Shown piece by piece: positions 44,642-53,218 of a stretch of DNA of 64,000 bases (the first letter of the stretch is position 1; every line of letters begins with the position of its first letter). A model generated the notes under the pieces. The model worked only from the letters and a program-made list of their open reading frames with translations. It ran no database searches and was not told the origin of the DNA. The position numbers were made by a program, and so were the translations under genes. Source of the DNA: Gaiellales bacterium (GTDB lineage Bacteria; Actinomycetota; Thermoleophilia; Gaiellales; JAICJC01); NCBI GenBank assembly GCA_036273515.1, contig DASUHM010000062.1, positions 1-64,000 of the forward strand, given 5' to 3'.

Positions 44642-45871
44642 CTAGGGCGCCCACGCCAGCCGCAGCCGCTGCGGCCGCCGGAACGCGAAGCCGCTCGGCT
44701 CGTCGACTTCCACCAGTTCGGCATCCGGCAGGGCCGCGAGCAGCTGCCCGACCGCCGTCACCGTCTCGAGCCGCGCCAGGTGGGCGCCGACGCAGTGGTG
44801 CTCGCCGAAGGAGAAGCTGAGCGCGTGTCGGGCATTGCCGCGGCCGACGTCGAACCGCAGCGGATCGGCGAAGACCGCCGGGTCGCGGTTCGCGGCGATC
44901 ACGGACACGCCGACGAACTCGCCGGCGCCGATCGCGACACTGCCGATCTCGAGCGGCGCCTGCGTCCAGCGCTCCATGAAGGCGACCGGCGGGATCATCC
45001 GCAGCGCCTCGTCGACCGCGCCCGCGAGGACGGCCCGGTCGGCTCGCGCCGCCGCCAGCGCGGTCGGGTGGCGCAGGAGCAGCAACATCGTGTTCATCAC
45101 GGCGCCCTGGATCGTCTCGATCGCCCCGAACATGATCACGCGTAGCTGGGACGCGATCTCGGCGTCGGTCATCCCGGCGCCGGGGTCGTTCGCGACCTGC
45201 GAGGTGACCGAGGCGTCCGGCGTCGAGCGGCAGCGGCCGAGCTCGGCGTGGAGGATCGCGTCCAGCTCGGCCCGGGCTGCGTCCGCCAGCCGCTGCGGCT
45301 CCGGGTTGCCGTCGTAGCTCATGGCGCCCGCGAAGGCGTCGTAGAAGGCGTCGATGCGGCGGGCGTCGCCGAGCGAGAGGCCGAGGATCCGGCCCGCCAT
45401 GGCGATCGCGAAGGGCGCGGCGAAGTCGGCGCCGAGCTCGCACTCACCGGCGGGCCCGATCGCGTCGGTGAGGCCGGCGGCGGTCCGGGCGATGGCGGCG
45501 CCGAAGAGGTCGGTGGCCTCGCGCATCCGGAACGGGCGCTCGAACGGCGCCCGCATGCGCGAGTGCTCGTCCGCGTCTGATGTGAGCATCATGCGGCCGA
45601 GCGACGCCCGCACCAGGTTCTGCTCCGCCTCGACGGTCGTCGCCGCCCGGGGGCTGAGCGCCTCGCGTGCCTGGGGGTGGCCCGTGACGAGCCAGCCGCC
45701 GAGCGCCGGCAGCCATGAAACCGGCTCGGCCTCGCGCAGCCGGTCGAGCGCCGCCTCGCCGCCGGCGTCCTCGAGGTCGGAGAAGGTGATCCCGGCGCCG
45801 GCCGGGAACCGCTCCTGCCGGGCCGCGTCCGTGCCGGCGTCGACCTCGGCCTGCTGCAGCAGCTCAGCCAT
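44642..45871 (-). CDS. Cytochrome P450 (second)
   Basis: This 409-residue P450 has the heme-cysteine loop SFSFGEHHCVGAHLAR, an ExxR-type K-helix (VDEALRMIPP holds Glu and Arg), and an I-helix reading MFGAIETIQG, where Glu replaces the usual acidic Asp before Thr. No ferredoxin gene accompanies it, so it must borrow electron carriers. The substrate is unknown. It is convergent with the TadE gene with 13 bases between. Confidence 0.93.
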   Translation of the reverse strand: MAELLQQAEVDAGTDAARQERFPAGAGITFSDLEDAGGEAALDRLREAEPVSWLPALGGWLVTGHPQAREALSPRAATTVEAEQNLVRASLGRMMLTSDADEHSRMRAPFERPFRMREATDLFGAAIARTAAGLTDAIGPAGECELGADFAAPFAIAMAGRILGLSLGDARRIDAFYDAFAGAMSYDGNPEPQRLADAARAELDAILHAELGRCRSTPDASVTSQVANDPGAGMTDAEIASQLRVIMFGAIETIQGAVMNTMLLLLRHPTALAAARADRAVLAGAVDEALRMIPPVAFMERWTQAPLEIGSVAIGAGEFVGVSVIAANRDPAVFADPLRFDVGRGNARHALSFSFGEHHCVGAHLARLETVTAVGQLLAALPDAELVEVDEPSGFAFRRPQRLRLAWAP

Positions 45872-45877
45872 CGTCCC

Positions 45878-45883
45878 ACCGTA
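45878..45883 (-). promoter_or_regulatory. Leaderless-type -10 element TACGGT
   Basis: TACGGT sits at -12 to -7 of the P450 ATG (45871) on the minus strand and there is no ribosome-binding site, so the transcript is probably leaderless. Confidence 0.5.
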
Positions 45884-45901
45884 CCATCGCGCCGATGGCG
45901 T

Positions 45902-45932
45902 GCACCAAGCGGGGTCAGACCCCTATTGGTGC
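45902..45932. repeat. GCACCAA-flanked GGGGTCAGACCCC palindrome
   Basis: GCACCAA (45902-45908), core (45911-45923) and TTGGTGC (45926-45932) make a nested palindrome. This copy lies between two genes on the same strand, 19 bases after the stop of the CpaE-like gene and just ahead of the P450 promoter element. Confidence 0.88.
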
Positions 45933-45950
45933 GTGGACCGACTCGGCGGC

Positions 45951-47069
45951 CTAGCGGCCGACCGTCGCGACCAGCGAGCGACTGACGCTCAGGAGCGAGC
46001 GGGCCGCCTTCGAGCGCGGGTCATCGGCCACCACGGCGCGGCCGCGGTTGACCGACAGCGGCACCGCCCGGTCGGACGGCAGCGCGTAGGCGATCTCGCG
46101 GCGCAGGGCGGCCTCGATCTCGGCGGTGTCGAGGCCGACGTCGGCGCCGGCCCGGTTCATGACGATGCGGACGTCGGGCAGGTCGAGCTCGAGCAGCTCG
46201 AGCGTCTCGAGCGCGATGCGCACGCTCCGCACCGCCGGCACGTCCGGCGCGCCGACCAGGAGCAGCGTGTCGGTGTGGTCGAGGGCGAGCAGCGTGGTGG
46301 GGGAGAACGCCGCCGCGGCGTCGATGACCACCGCGTCGTAGCCCTCCCGGGCGGTCTCGACGAGCTGCGCCAGCCGCTCGACGGAGACGAGCTCCTCCTC
46401 CTCGGGCCGCGCCGGCGCTGCCAGGACGTCGGCGCCGCTGACGTGGCGGGTGACGGCGCGGCCGAGCGCCTCGGCGTCGATCGGCCCCGAGCCGGCGACG
46501 AGGTCGAGCATCGTCGCCCGCGGTGCCAGGCCGAGGACGAGGGCGCAGTCGCCCGAGTGCAGGTCGAGGTCGAGCAGCAGCGTGCGCAGCCCCGCCTGGG
46601 CGAAGCACACGGCCAGGTTCGAGGCGATCACGGTGCGGCCGGATCCGCCCTTCGTCGAGAAGACGGTGAACACATGCCCGCCGCCGGCCGGGCCCTCGGC
46701 CGCGACCGGCATCCTGCGCGCCCGGGCGGCCCGCGCCTTGGCGGCGGCCATGCCCAGCGACTGCGGCGTCTGCGGCAGGCAGAGGACGTCGTCGACGCCG
46801 AGCCGGAGCGCCTCCTGGAACCAGCGGATGGGATGCCGGTCGGAGAGGACGACGACGCCCGGCGCGGCCGGGTCGGCCAGCGCGGCCAGCACGTCCGAGA
46901 GCAGCCCGTCGGCGTCGTGCGGCAGCATCCACACGAGCACGTCCGGCACGGTGTCGACCACGCGCACCATCCCCGAGCGCTCGAAGAGCTCGCGCAGACC
47001 GGGGTGGTCGCTCATCAGCGCCACGCGGATCAGCTCGGGGTGGGGAGGGTGCTCGGGGATGCCGTTCAT
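45951..47069 (-). CDS. CpaE/TadZ-like P-loop ATPase
   Basis: This 372-residue protein has a degenerate receiver-like N-terminal domain (about residues 12-120) and a MinD/ParA-type ATPase with deviant Walker A FSTKGGSGRTVIASN and the Asp motif LLLDLDLHSGD. This two-part layout is that of CpaE/TadZ, which positions the Flp-pilus machine at the cell pole. A chromosome-partition role is unlikely: no ParB or parS is adjacent. Together with TadE and PilZ it suggests a scattered Tad locus. Confidence 0.85.
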   Translation of the reverse strand: MNGIPEHPPHPELIRVALMSDHPGLRELFERSGMVRVVDTVPDVLVWMLPHDADGLLSDVLAALADPAAPGVVVLSDRHPIRWFQEALRLGVDDVLCLPQTPQSLGMAAAKARAARARRMPVAAEGPAGGGHVFTVFSTKGGSGRTVIASNLAVCFAQAGLRTLLLDLDLHSGDCALVLGLAPRATMLDLVAGSGPIDAEALGRAVTRHVSGADVLAAPARPEEEELVSVERLAQLVETAREGYDAVVIDAAAAFSPTTLLALDHTDTLLLVGAPDVPAVRSVRIALETLELLELDLPDVRIVMNRAGADVGLDTAEIEAALRREIAYALPSDRAVPLSVNRGRAVVADDPRSKAARSLLSVSRSLVATVGR

Positions 47070-47214
47070 CGGGCGGCCGTGCGGCCGGCGGAGTGGGGGG
47101 ACGGCCGCGACAACGCGTTGCGGCTCCTGCTCCAGTGATAGCGAAGGAAATGCAGATTGTCTAGCGTGCTATGAAAGAGGCGGCGTGGGCGGGCCGGTAG
47201 GCTGCCCGCGCCCC

Positions 47215-48009
47215 GTGCTCCTGTCGCTTCCCAGCCCCGGCGATCCGTACGTCTTCAAGCTCGGCAGCTTCCAGCCGCGCTGGTACGGCCTGATCCTGGT
47301 CGTCGCGATCGCCGCGGGCGTGTGGACGGCGCGGCGCGGGTTCGCCCGCCGCGGCCTCGACCCGGAGCGGGTGGTTCCGATCGCCATCGCCGCCGTCCTG
47401 CTCGGATTCGTCGGCGCGCGCGTCGAGCACGTCGTCACCGACTGGAAGCCGTTCGCCGCGATCCCCCAGAACGCGTTCATCATCTGGCGGGGCGGGTTCG
47501 GCATCTACGGCGGCATCATCGGGGGGATGATCGGGGCGGCGATCGCGTGCCGCCTGATGCGGCTGCCGTTCTGGGTCGTGGCCGACTGCGCCGCCCCCGC
47601 CATCGTCCTCGGCCAGGCGATCGGCCGCTTCGCCAACTACGCGAACCAGGAGCTCTACGGCCATCCCAGCAGCCTGCCGTGGGCGATCCGGATCGACAAT
47701 CCGGTGCCGCCGTACCTGCCCGGACGGGCGTTCCAGCCGGCCTTCCTCTACGAGGCGCTGTGGGACCTGGCCGTGCTCGCGATCCTGGTCTGGTTCGCCC
47801 GCCGCGTCGGCGGCCGCATCCGGCCGGGGACGGTCTTCGCGCTCTACGCGGCCCTGTACGCGGCGGGCCGGCTCGTCATGGAGCGGATCCGCATCGACCA
47901 CACCACCTACGTGCTCGGCCAGCGGGTCGAGATCTGGGTCTCGCTGGCCGTGCTCGTGCTGGCCGCGAGCGCATTCGCCGTGCTCTGGCGCCGGCGCGTG
48001 ACGATCTAG
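47215..48009 (+). CDS. lgt: Prolipoprotein diacylglyceryl transferase
   Basis: This 264-residue integral membrane enzyme attaches diacylglycerol to the lipobox Cys of prolipoproteins. It has FGIYGGIIGG and the signature GQAIGRFANYANQELYG with the essential Arg and Asn. Seven membrane segments are plausible and the length is usual. Start GTG 47215 follows a TAGGCT element (47198-47203). Substrates in this window include the peptide-binding lipoprotein and the lipoprotein at 54597. Confidence 0.95.
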   Translation: MLLSLPSPGDPYVFKLGSFQPRWYGLILVVAIAAGVWTARRGFARRGLDPERVVPIAIAAVLLGFVGARVEHVVTDWKPFAAIPQNAFIIWRGGFGIYGGIIGGMIGAAIACRLMRLPFWVVADCAAPAIVLGQAIGRFANYANQELYGHPSSLPWAIRIDNPVPPYLPGRAFQPAFLYEALWDLAVLAILVWFARRVGGRIRPGTVFALYAALYAAGRLVMERIRIDHTTYVLGQRVEIWVSLAVLVLAASAFAVLWRRRVTI

Positions 48010-48046
48010 CGGTTGAAGCAGGCACGCTTCCGGGCACCTACGGGGC

Positions 48047-48823
48047 ATGGGCAACGCGCAGGGCAGCTACGCGCCCGATCCGATCCGGATCGTTCCCGTC
48101 CACCGCGTCGCCGAGCTGGGCCAGCCCGCACACGGCGCAGCCGCTGCTGCGGATCCGCAGCTGACCTATCGCGGCGGCCCGCTCCTGACGGCGGTCGAGG
48201 TGTTCACGGTCTTCTGGGGCGCATGGTGGCAGGGGAGCGACGGGACGGCGCTCGCGGCTCAGCTGAACGGCTTCTTCGACTTCGTGCTCACCAGCCAGCT
48301 GATCGACCAGCTCGGCGAGTACAGCGTCAGCGGCCGGACGATCGGCCACGGCAGCCACATCGGCACGACGACGGTCACCGACCCGGCGCCCGGGACGACG
48401 GTCAGCGACGCCCAGATCCAGCAGGCGCTGGCCCAGCTGGTCGGCGCAGAGACCCTCCCGAGCCCGACCGCGAACACGCTCTACGTCGTCTACCTGCCGC
48501 CGAACGTGACGGTGACACAGGGCGGCAGCCGCTCCTGCCAGGCGTTCTGCGGGTACCACAACGCCACCGGCGCGGACGTCTTCTACGCCGTCATGCCCTA
48601 CCCCGGCTGCAGCGGCTGCGCGGGCGGGCTCGCGCTGCTCGACGCCCTCACCTCCACGAGCTCGCACGAGCTGTGCGAGGCGATCACCGATCCCGTGCCC
48701 GGCGACGGCTGGTACGACGACCAGAACGGCGAGATCGGGGACATCTGCGCGTGGCGGACCCGTAAGCTCGGCGACTACACGGTGCAGCTCGAGTGGTCGA
48801 ACCAGCAGAACGCGTGCGTCTGA
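48047..48823 (+). CDS. EXORDIUM-like protein of unknown function
   Basis: This 258-residue protein shows VYLPPNVTV, CQAFCGYHN, DVFYAVMPYPGCSGC, then SSHELCEAITDP and GWYDDQNGEIGDIC. The HELxEAxTDP stretch followed by an acidic metal-binding-like segment resembles the plant EXORDIUM/phosphate-induced family and related bacterial proteins, which look like metallopeptidases but have no settled activity. Six cysteines in the middle part suggest disulfides, yet no signal peptide is visible. Function is left open. Confidence 0.65.
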   Translation: MGNAQGSYAPDPIRIVPVHRVAELGQPAHGAAAAADPQLTYRGGPLLTAVEVFTVFWGAWWQGSDGTALAAQLNGFFDFVLTSQLIDQLGEYSVSGRTIGHGSHIGTTTVTDPAPGTTVSDAQIQQALAQLVGAETLPSPTANTLYVVYLPPNVTVTQGGSRSCQAFCGYHNATGADVFYAVMPYPGCSGCAGGLALLDALTSTSSHELCEAITDPVPGDGWYDDQNGEIGDICAWRTRKLGDYTVQLEWSNQQNACV

Positions 48824-48830
48824 GGCGGCT

Positions 48831-49544
48831 CTAGCCCGCCCGCCGCCGCATCGGCTCGCGCCCGGCGGCGATGCGCAGTGCCGTGCCGATCCGGCCGGCG
48901 GCCTTGACGGCCAGGGCGGTCGCGGCGGACGTGCGCCGGTCGACCGGCGTGGCCGCGCGCAGGAGCGCAGGGAGCGACGCGGCGTCCACCGGCCCGGCCG
49001 GGGCCGACACCAGGCAGGTGCCGATCATCGCGGCCTCGTGCGCGTCCGACGAGGCGGTGTGGGGCAGGCCGCAGGCCCGCGCCCAGGTCAGCGCCCGGGC
49101 GTTCGCGGCCGCCGTGAACGGGCCGCCGTTCGCCGCCTCGACGACGTCGAGCAGGCCGCGGCCGCGCAGCTCCTCGCGGACGCTGTCGTGCATCCGGCCG
49201 CGGACGAGCCGGTAGAACGGGTGCTGCAGGTAGACGAGGCCGCACTGGGCGCGGATCCGCTCCGCCGTCTCGATCGCGGACAGCCCGGCCGGCACCGGCT
49301 CCTCCAGGAAGAGGCCGATCAGCTCGCCGTCGGCGGTGTCGATCTCCTGGCCGACGATGACCGGGAAGCTCGCCCGCGTGCGCAGCTCGAGCGCGCCTGC
49401 GATCGTGTTGTGGTCGGTGATCGCGACCACGTCGACGCGGCCCGCGGCGTGCGCCCGCTCGTAGTCGGCCGGGTGGATCTGGGCGTCGTAGGAATGGTGG
49501 GTGTGGTTGTGGAGGTCGAGCAGCTGCCGGCCCGGCGCCGTCAC
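48831..49544 (-). CDS. PHP-domain metal-dependent phosphoesterase
   Basis: This 237-residue protein has the PHP metal motifs: LLDLHNHTHHSYDA at the N-terminus, VAITDHNTIAGA, a middle GQEID, LVYLQHPF, and TASSDAHEA. Such proteins hydrolyse phosphate esters such as 3',5'-bisnucleotides. Its GTG overlaps the GGDEF gene stop, making it the last gene of the two-component operon. Confidence 0.9.
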   Translation of the reverse strand: MTAPGRQLLDLHNHTHHSYDAQIHPADYERAHAAGRVDVVAITDHNTIAGALELRTRASFPVIVGQEIDTADGELIGLFLEEPVPAGLSAIETAERIRAQCGLVYLQHPFYRLVRGRMHDSVREELRGRGLLDVVEAANGGPFTAAANARALTWARACGLPHTASSDAHEAAMIGTCLVSAPAGPVDAASLPALLRAATPVDRRTSAATALAVKAAGRIGTALRIAAGREPMRRRAG

Positions 49545-50923
49545 ACGGCGGCCTGGTCGGCCAGCAGCGTCTCGAGCGCGCGCATGCAGCTCGGATCGAA
49601 CTCGTCGCGCCGCTGCCACATGTCCGCCAGCGCCCGGCCCGCGCCGGCGCTCGAGAGGTGGCCGCCGGATTCGACGAAGGCGGCCGCGACCGCGATCACG
49701 CGCGACTCGATCGGGGCCTCGCGGTTCATGTCGTGGGCGGCCAGCAGCCATTCCGCCGCCTCGGCGTCGAGCGCGTTCGCGACCACCTTGGAGGCGACCC
49801 GGGCGCGCTCGTCGCGGTCGCCGCCCGGCGTGGTCGAGTCGTACAGGAACGCGGCGAGCCGCACGCGGTCGGTGCGGTCGGGCGAGAGGCCCACCTCGGC
49901 GGCGATATGGCCGGCGTACTCGCTGACGGCTCGCGACGAGGCCGACTGGCCGCGGGCGGCCTCGAGGGCGCGCATCGTGCGCTCGTAGGTGTCGCGCTCG
50001 AGCTGACGGGCCCGCTCCTCGGCCGAGAGCGCCTCGACCACCTCGGAGTCATACGCCACCGCCCGCCCGCCGCCGCCGCGCCGCGCCCAGTAGAGGGCGC
50101 CGGTCGCGAGCCGCACGAGCTCGGCCTGGGTGTCGCCGTCGGCGGGAAAGCCGGCCACGCCGGCCGAGACCGTCGCGCCCTGCGCCGACGACGCGAACGC
50201 CGCCGCGAGCCGCTCGAGCAGCGCCCGCGCCACCTCGGGCTCCATGCCGGGGAGGACGAGCCCGAACTCGTCGGGGCCGATCCGCGAGACGTTGTCGTAG
50301 GTGCGCACGCCCGAGGCCAGGCAGCGGGCCGCCGTGCGCAGGAGCTCGTCGCCGGCGGCGTGGCCGCGGCGCTCGTTCGCCTCCTGGAAGCCGTCGAGAT
50401 CGACCATCGCCACCGCCACGGGGACGCCGCTGCGCATGGCGCGGGCGAGCTCGCGGGCGAGGGCGCGCTCGAAGCCGCGGTGGTTCGAGAGCTCGGTGAG
50501 CACGTCCTGCGTGCCGGAGCTGTGGCCGGTCCGCTCCCACAGCCGGGCCGACTCGATCGCCTGGGCCGCCAGCACGGCGATCAGGCGGATGTCGGAGAGG
50601 TCCGCGTAGGCGGGGGCGTGGGTGACGATGCAGCCGACCGTGCGCCGTGCGCTGATCAGCGGCACGAGCCAGCGGTCGCCGATGTGCACCGGCCCGTCCG
50701 GCTCGGGCGGGTCGAGCTCGTCGACGCCCTCGCCGGCCGCCAGGCGCAGGTTGGCGCCGTCGTCGGTCAGCACGTAGGCGGCGGTGGCGACGCCCGAGAG
50801 CGACTCCGAGACGGCCTTGCACACGGCCGCCATCACCGCCGGCAGGTCGAGCCCGTTCTCGCAGGCTTCGACGAGCGCGTCGACGGGGCTGGTGGACTGC
50901 TTCTGCCTACGCCACATCGGCAT
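49541..50923 (-). CDS. GAF-GGDEF protein with altered signature
   Basis: This 460-residue protein has a GAF-type sensor (about residues 15-130), a GGDEF domain (about 140-300), and a helical C-terminal region (about 330-455) reminiscent of HD-type domains but without clear catalytic His-Asp. The active-site loop reads RIGPDEFGLVLPG, so Gly-Gly-Asp-Glu-Phe became Gly-Pro-Asp-Glu-Phe; catalysis may be lost and the domain may act as a sensor. Metal-binding AMVDLDGFQEANE is kept. It overlaps the kinase gene by 17 bases. Confidence 0.88.
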   Translation of the reverse strand: MPMWRRQKQSTSPVDALVEACENGLDLPAVMAAVCKAVSESLSGVATAAYVLTDDGANLRLAAGEGVDELDPPEPDGPVHIGDRWLVPLISARRTVGCIVTHAPAYADLSDIRLIAVLAAQAIESARLWERTGHSSGTQDVLTELSNHRGFERALARELARAMRSGVPVAVAMVDLDGFQEANERRGHAAGDELLRTAARCLASGVRTYDNVSRIGPDEFGLVLPGMEPEVARALLERLAAAFASSAQGATVSAGVAGFPADGDTQAELVRLATGALYWARRGGGGRAVAYDSEVVEALSAEERARQLERDTYERTMRALEAARGQSASSRAVSEYAGHIAAEVGLSPDRTDRVRLAAFLYDSTTPGGDRDERARVASKVVANALDAEAAEWLLAAHDMNREAPIESRVIAVAAAFVESGGHLSSAGAGRALADMWQRRDEFDPSCMRALETLLADQAAV

Positions 50924-52406
50924 GGTCGTGGGACGGCAGCGAGACGCGCAGCTCGGTGCCGGCGCCCGGCACGGAGTCGATCTTCAGGCGCCCGCCCAGG
51001 ATCTGGGCGCGCTCGCGCATCGCCGTCATGCCGTGATGGGGGAGGCCATCGTCGGAGGGCGAGACGGCGAAGCCGGTGCCGTCGTCGCGGACGACCACCT
51101 CGAAGCCGCCGCCCGGCGTGCCGGAGACGGTGACCGACACCGACCGCGGGGTGGCGTGCTTGACCGCGTTCTGGACCGCCTCGCGCACGATCTGGTACAG
51201 GAACACCTGGTCGTCGGGCGGCAGCTCGCCGGCCGCCTCGACGTCGAGGTCGACCGACACCGCGTGGCCGCGCTCCATCTCGTCGGCGAGAGCACGGATG
51301 GCGACGACGAAGCCCTGGTCGCGCAGCACCCACGGCTCGAGCGCGAAGGAGAGCTCACGCAGCGACCGGATCACCGAGCGCTGCCGCTCGCGGGCCGTGT
51401 CGAGCACCCGCAGCGCCGAGTCGACCTCGCCCTCGGTGGCGTCCTCGGCGACGGCGTCGAGCATCATCGCGATGCCGGACATGGCCTGCAGCGGGCCGTC
51501 GTGCAGGAACAGCGAGAGCTTGCGGCGCTCGTCCTGCTCGGCCGAGAGGATGCGGCGGGAGAGCTCGGCCCGCTCGCTCTCGCGCATGCGCGCCTGGGCG
51601 AGCAGCGACTCGACCCGCTGGAACAGCTGGGCGTTGGCGGCCGCGCTCGCGCCGAAGTCGGCGACGAGCACCGCCTGGGCCACCTCGGCCGGGCCGAAGC
51701 CGGCCTCGCCCTGGAGCCGGAAGAGCACGAGCAGCGCGTGCAGCTCGTCCAGCACGACCAGCGGCACGGCCAGGGCCGCGACGGGGCGCAGATGCTTCGT
51801 GAGCGCGTCGCCGCCCGGCTTCACAGGCCCGGCGGCCGGGGTGCGGCTGGCGGCCGCCTCGGCCAGGAGCGAGTCGGGGCTCCCGGGATCGACGCCGAGG
51901 CTCGCGATCGGGCCGAGCGCGATCCCGCGGGCGACGGTGGGGCGCAGGTCGCGCCCGCCGGAGGGGACGAGGACGACGGTGGCGTCGGGCCGGAGCAGGC
52001 GATGGGCCTGCTCGGCGGTCGCCGCCAGCACCGCCTCGGCGTCGCGGGTGGACGTCATCGCGGCGAGGCTGCCGACCACCTCGTCGAGGAAGGCGGCCTG
52101 CGATATCAGCTCGCCGCGCAGGCGCCGCTGCCACTCCTCGGACGTCTGCAGCCGGCGGGCGTCGCGCTGGACGGCGTGGGCCGCGAGCGCGCCGACGAGG
52201 GCGACGGCTGCCACCCCGGCGATGAGGATGGCGACGGGGTCGGAGAACGCCGCGTCGGCGAGGGCGAACGCGATCGCCGTCACCGCGACGGACAGCGCCG
52301 CCAGCCCTCCCACCTGCACGATCCGCGTGGGCGCCGCGACTGCGCGGGCCCCGGGATCGGCGGGACTAATCGATGATGGCCTGTCTGAGGGCGATGGCGA
52401 CTGCAT
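50907..52406 (-). CDS. NarL-type sensor histidine kinase with GAF domain
   Basis: This 499-residue kinase has two N-terminal membrane helices (about residues 28-80), a coiled-coil, a GAF domain (about 110-265), a HisKA_3 helix with LSLFLHDGPLQAMSG (phospho-His), and a HATPase_c domain (NAVKHA, DDGTGF). It should phosphorylate the response regulator encoded immediately upstream, whose 3' end it overlaps by 41 bases from the ATG chosen; a later GTG start is possible. Confidence 0.92.
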   Translation of the reverse strand: MQSPSPSDRPSSISPADPGARAVAAPTRIVQVGGLAALSVAVTAIAFALADAAFSDPVAILIAGVAAVALVGALAAHAVQRDARRLQTSEEWQRRLRGELISQAAFLDEVVGSLAAMTSTRDAEAVLAATAEQAHRLLRPDATVVLVPSGGRDLRPTVARGIALGPIASLGVDPGSPDSLLAEAAASRTPAAGPVKPGGDALTKHLRPVAALAVPLVVLDELHALLVLFRLQGEAGFGPAEVAQAVLVADFGASAAANAQLFQRVESLLAQARMRESERAELSRRILSAEQDERRKLSLFLHDGPLQAMSGIAMMLDAVAEDATEGEVDSALRVLDTARERQRSVIRSLRELSFALEPWVLRDQGFVVAIRALADEMERGHAVSVDLDVEAAGELPPDDQVFLYQIVREAVQNAVKHATPRSVSVTVSGTPGGGFEVVVRDDGTGFAVSPSDDGLPHHGMTAMRERAQILGGRLKIDSVPGAGTELRVSLPSHDHADVA

Positions 52407-52986
52407 GCGTACGGGTATCCGCCTCCAGCTTCGAGAGGATATGCCGTACGTGGCTCTTGACGGTCTCCTGGCTGATGAAGAGCTTCGCGGCCACGTCGGC
52501 GTTCGACATCCCGTCGGCCAGGAGCTGCAGGATCTCGCGCTCGCGCGCGGTCAGCATGTTCTCGCGCTCCTTGGTGAGGAACGCGGGCATCAGCGCAGGA
52601 TCGACGTACCCGTCACCGCCGGCCACCTTCTGGATCGCGCGCACCAGCGTCTGGTGCGGCGCCTCCTTGAGGATGTAACCCTTGGCGCCGGCCTCGAGGC
52701 CACGGGTGAGCAGGCTGCGCTCGCCGTAGGCCGTGAACATGAGCACGTAGGCCTCGGGGACCTCGGAGGAGATCTCGCGCGCGGCCTGGAGACCGTCGGT
52801 GCCGGGCATCCGGACGTCCATGATCACGACGTTCGGGCGGCGGCGGCGGGCAAGCGCAACGGCGGCGCTGCCGTCCGACGCCTCGCCGACAACGCGGATG
52901 TTGTCCGTGCGGGACAGCGCCAGGCGCAGGCCCTCACGAACGACCTCATGATCATCGACAATCAGACAGGTAATCGGCTCGGCCAC
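52366..52986 (-). CDS. NarL/FixJ-family response regulator
   Basis: This 206-residue regulator has a receiver with LIVDDHEVVREGL, phospho-Asp in VVIMDVRMPGTDG and Lys in YILKEAP, and a LuxR-type HTH (LTAREREILQLLADGMSNADVAAKL, SQETVKSHV). The GTG start is supported by GGAG 6 bases upstream. It is the first gene of an operon with its kinase, the GGDEF protein and the PHP phosphoesterase. Confidence 0.94.
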   Translation of the reverse strand: MAEPITCLIVDDHEVVREGLRLALSRTDNIRVVGEASDGSAAVALARRRRPNVVIMDVRMPGTDGLQAAREISSEVPEAYVLMFTAYGERSLLTRGLEAGAKGYILKEAPHQTLVRAIQKVAGGDGYVDPALMPAFLTKERENMLTAREREILQLLADGMSNADVAAKLFISQETVKSHVRHILSKLEADTRTHAVAIALRQAIID

Positions 52987-53178
52987 GTGTGCTCCACTCG
53001 TCGCATCGACCAGCTTCGGGTTTAGGCGGTATCGGCAGAAATCGGTGCGGCCGTTAGCACTCGCGTGCCAGCCGTCCGGTTTTCGCCGGTCTGGGGGTGA
53101 TCCCTGCTGCAGTGAATCGGCAGTTGCGTCTCGCGCTTGAGCGGTTCTTCGCCTTCCAAGGCCGTACGACCCCCCGAC

Positions 53179-53184
53179 TATACT
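53179..53184 (+). promoter_or_regulatory. -10 element TATACT of the CNNM/CBS gene
   Basis: TATACT matches the consensus in five of six positions and lies 34 bases before the ATG at 53219, in a 232-base divergent gap. No clear -35 is seen. The rest of the gap (52987-53178) shows nothing I can name. Confidence 0.5.
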
Positions 53185-53218
53185 GGCGAGGCTTGAGCGA
53201 CGACGGTCCGAGTACTCG

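Noticed and set aside
45951-47069. ParA-type ATPase marking a chromosome or plasmid partition locus
   Set aside because: It has the receiver-like N-terminal domain of CpaE/TadZ, and no ParB gene or parS-like repeats are nearby.
52987-53218. tRNA or riboswitch in the largest divergent gap of the two-component/CNNM region
   Set aside because: No cloverleaf, T-loop or known riboswitch core could be traced; only a -10 element and a GGAG site are recognisable.
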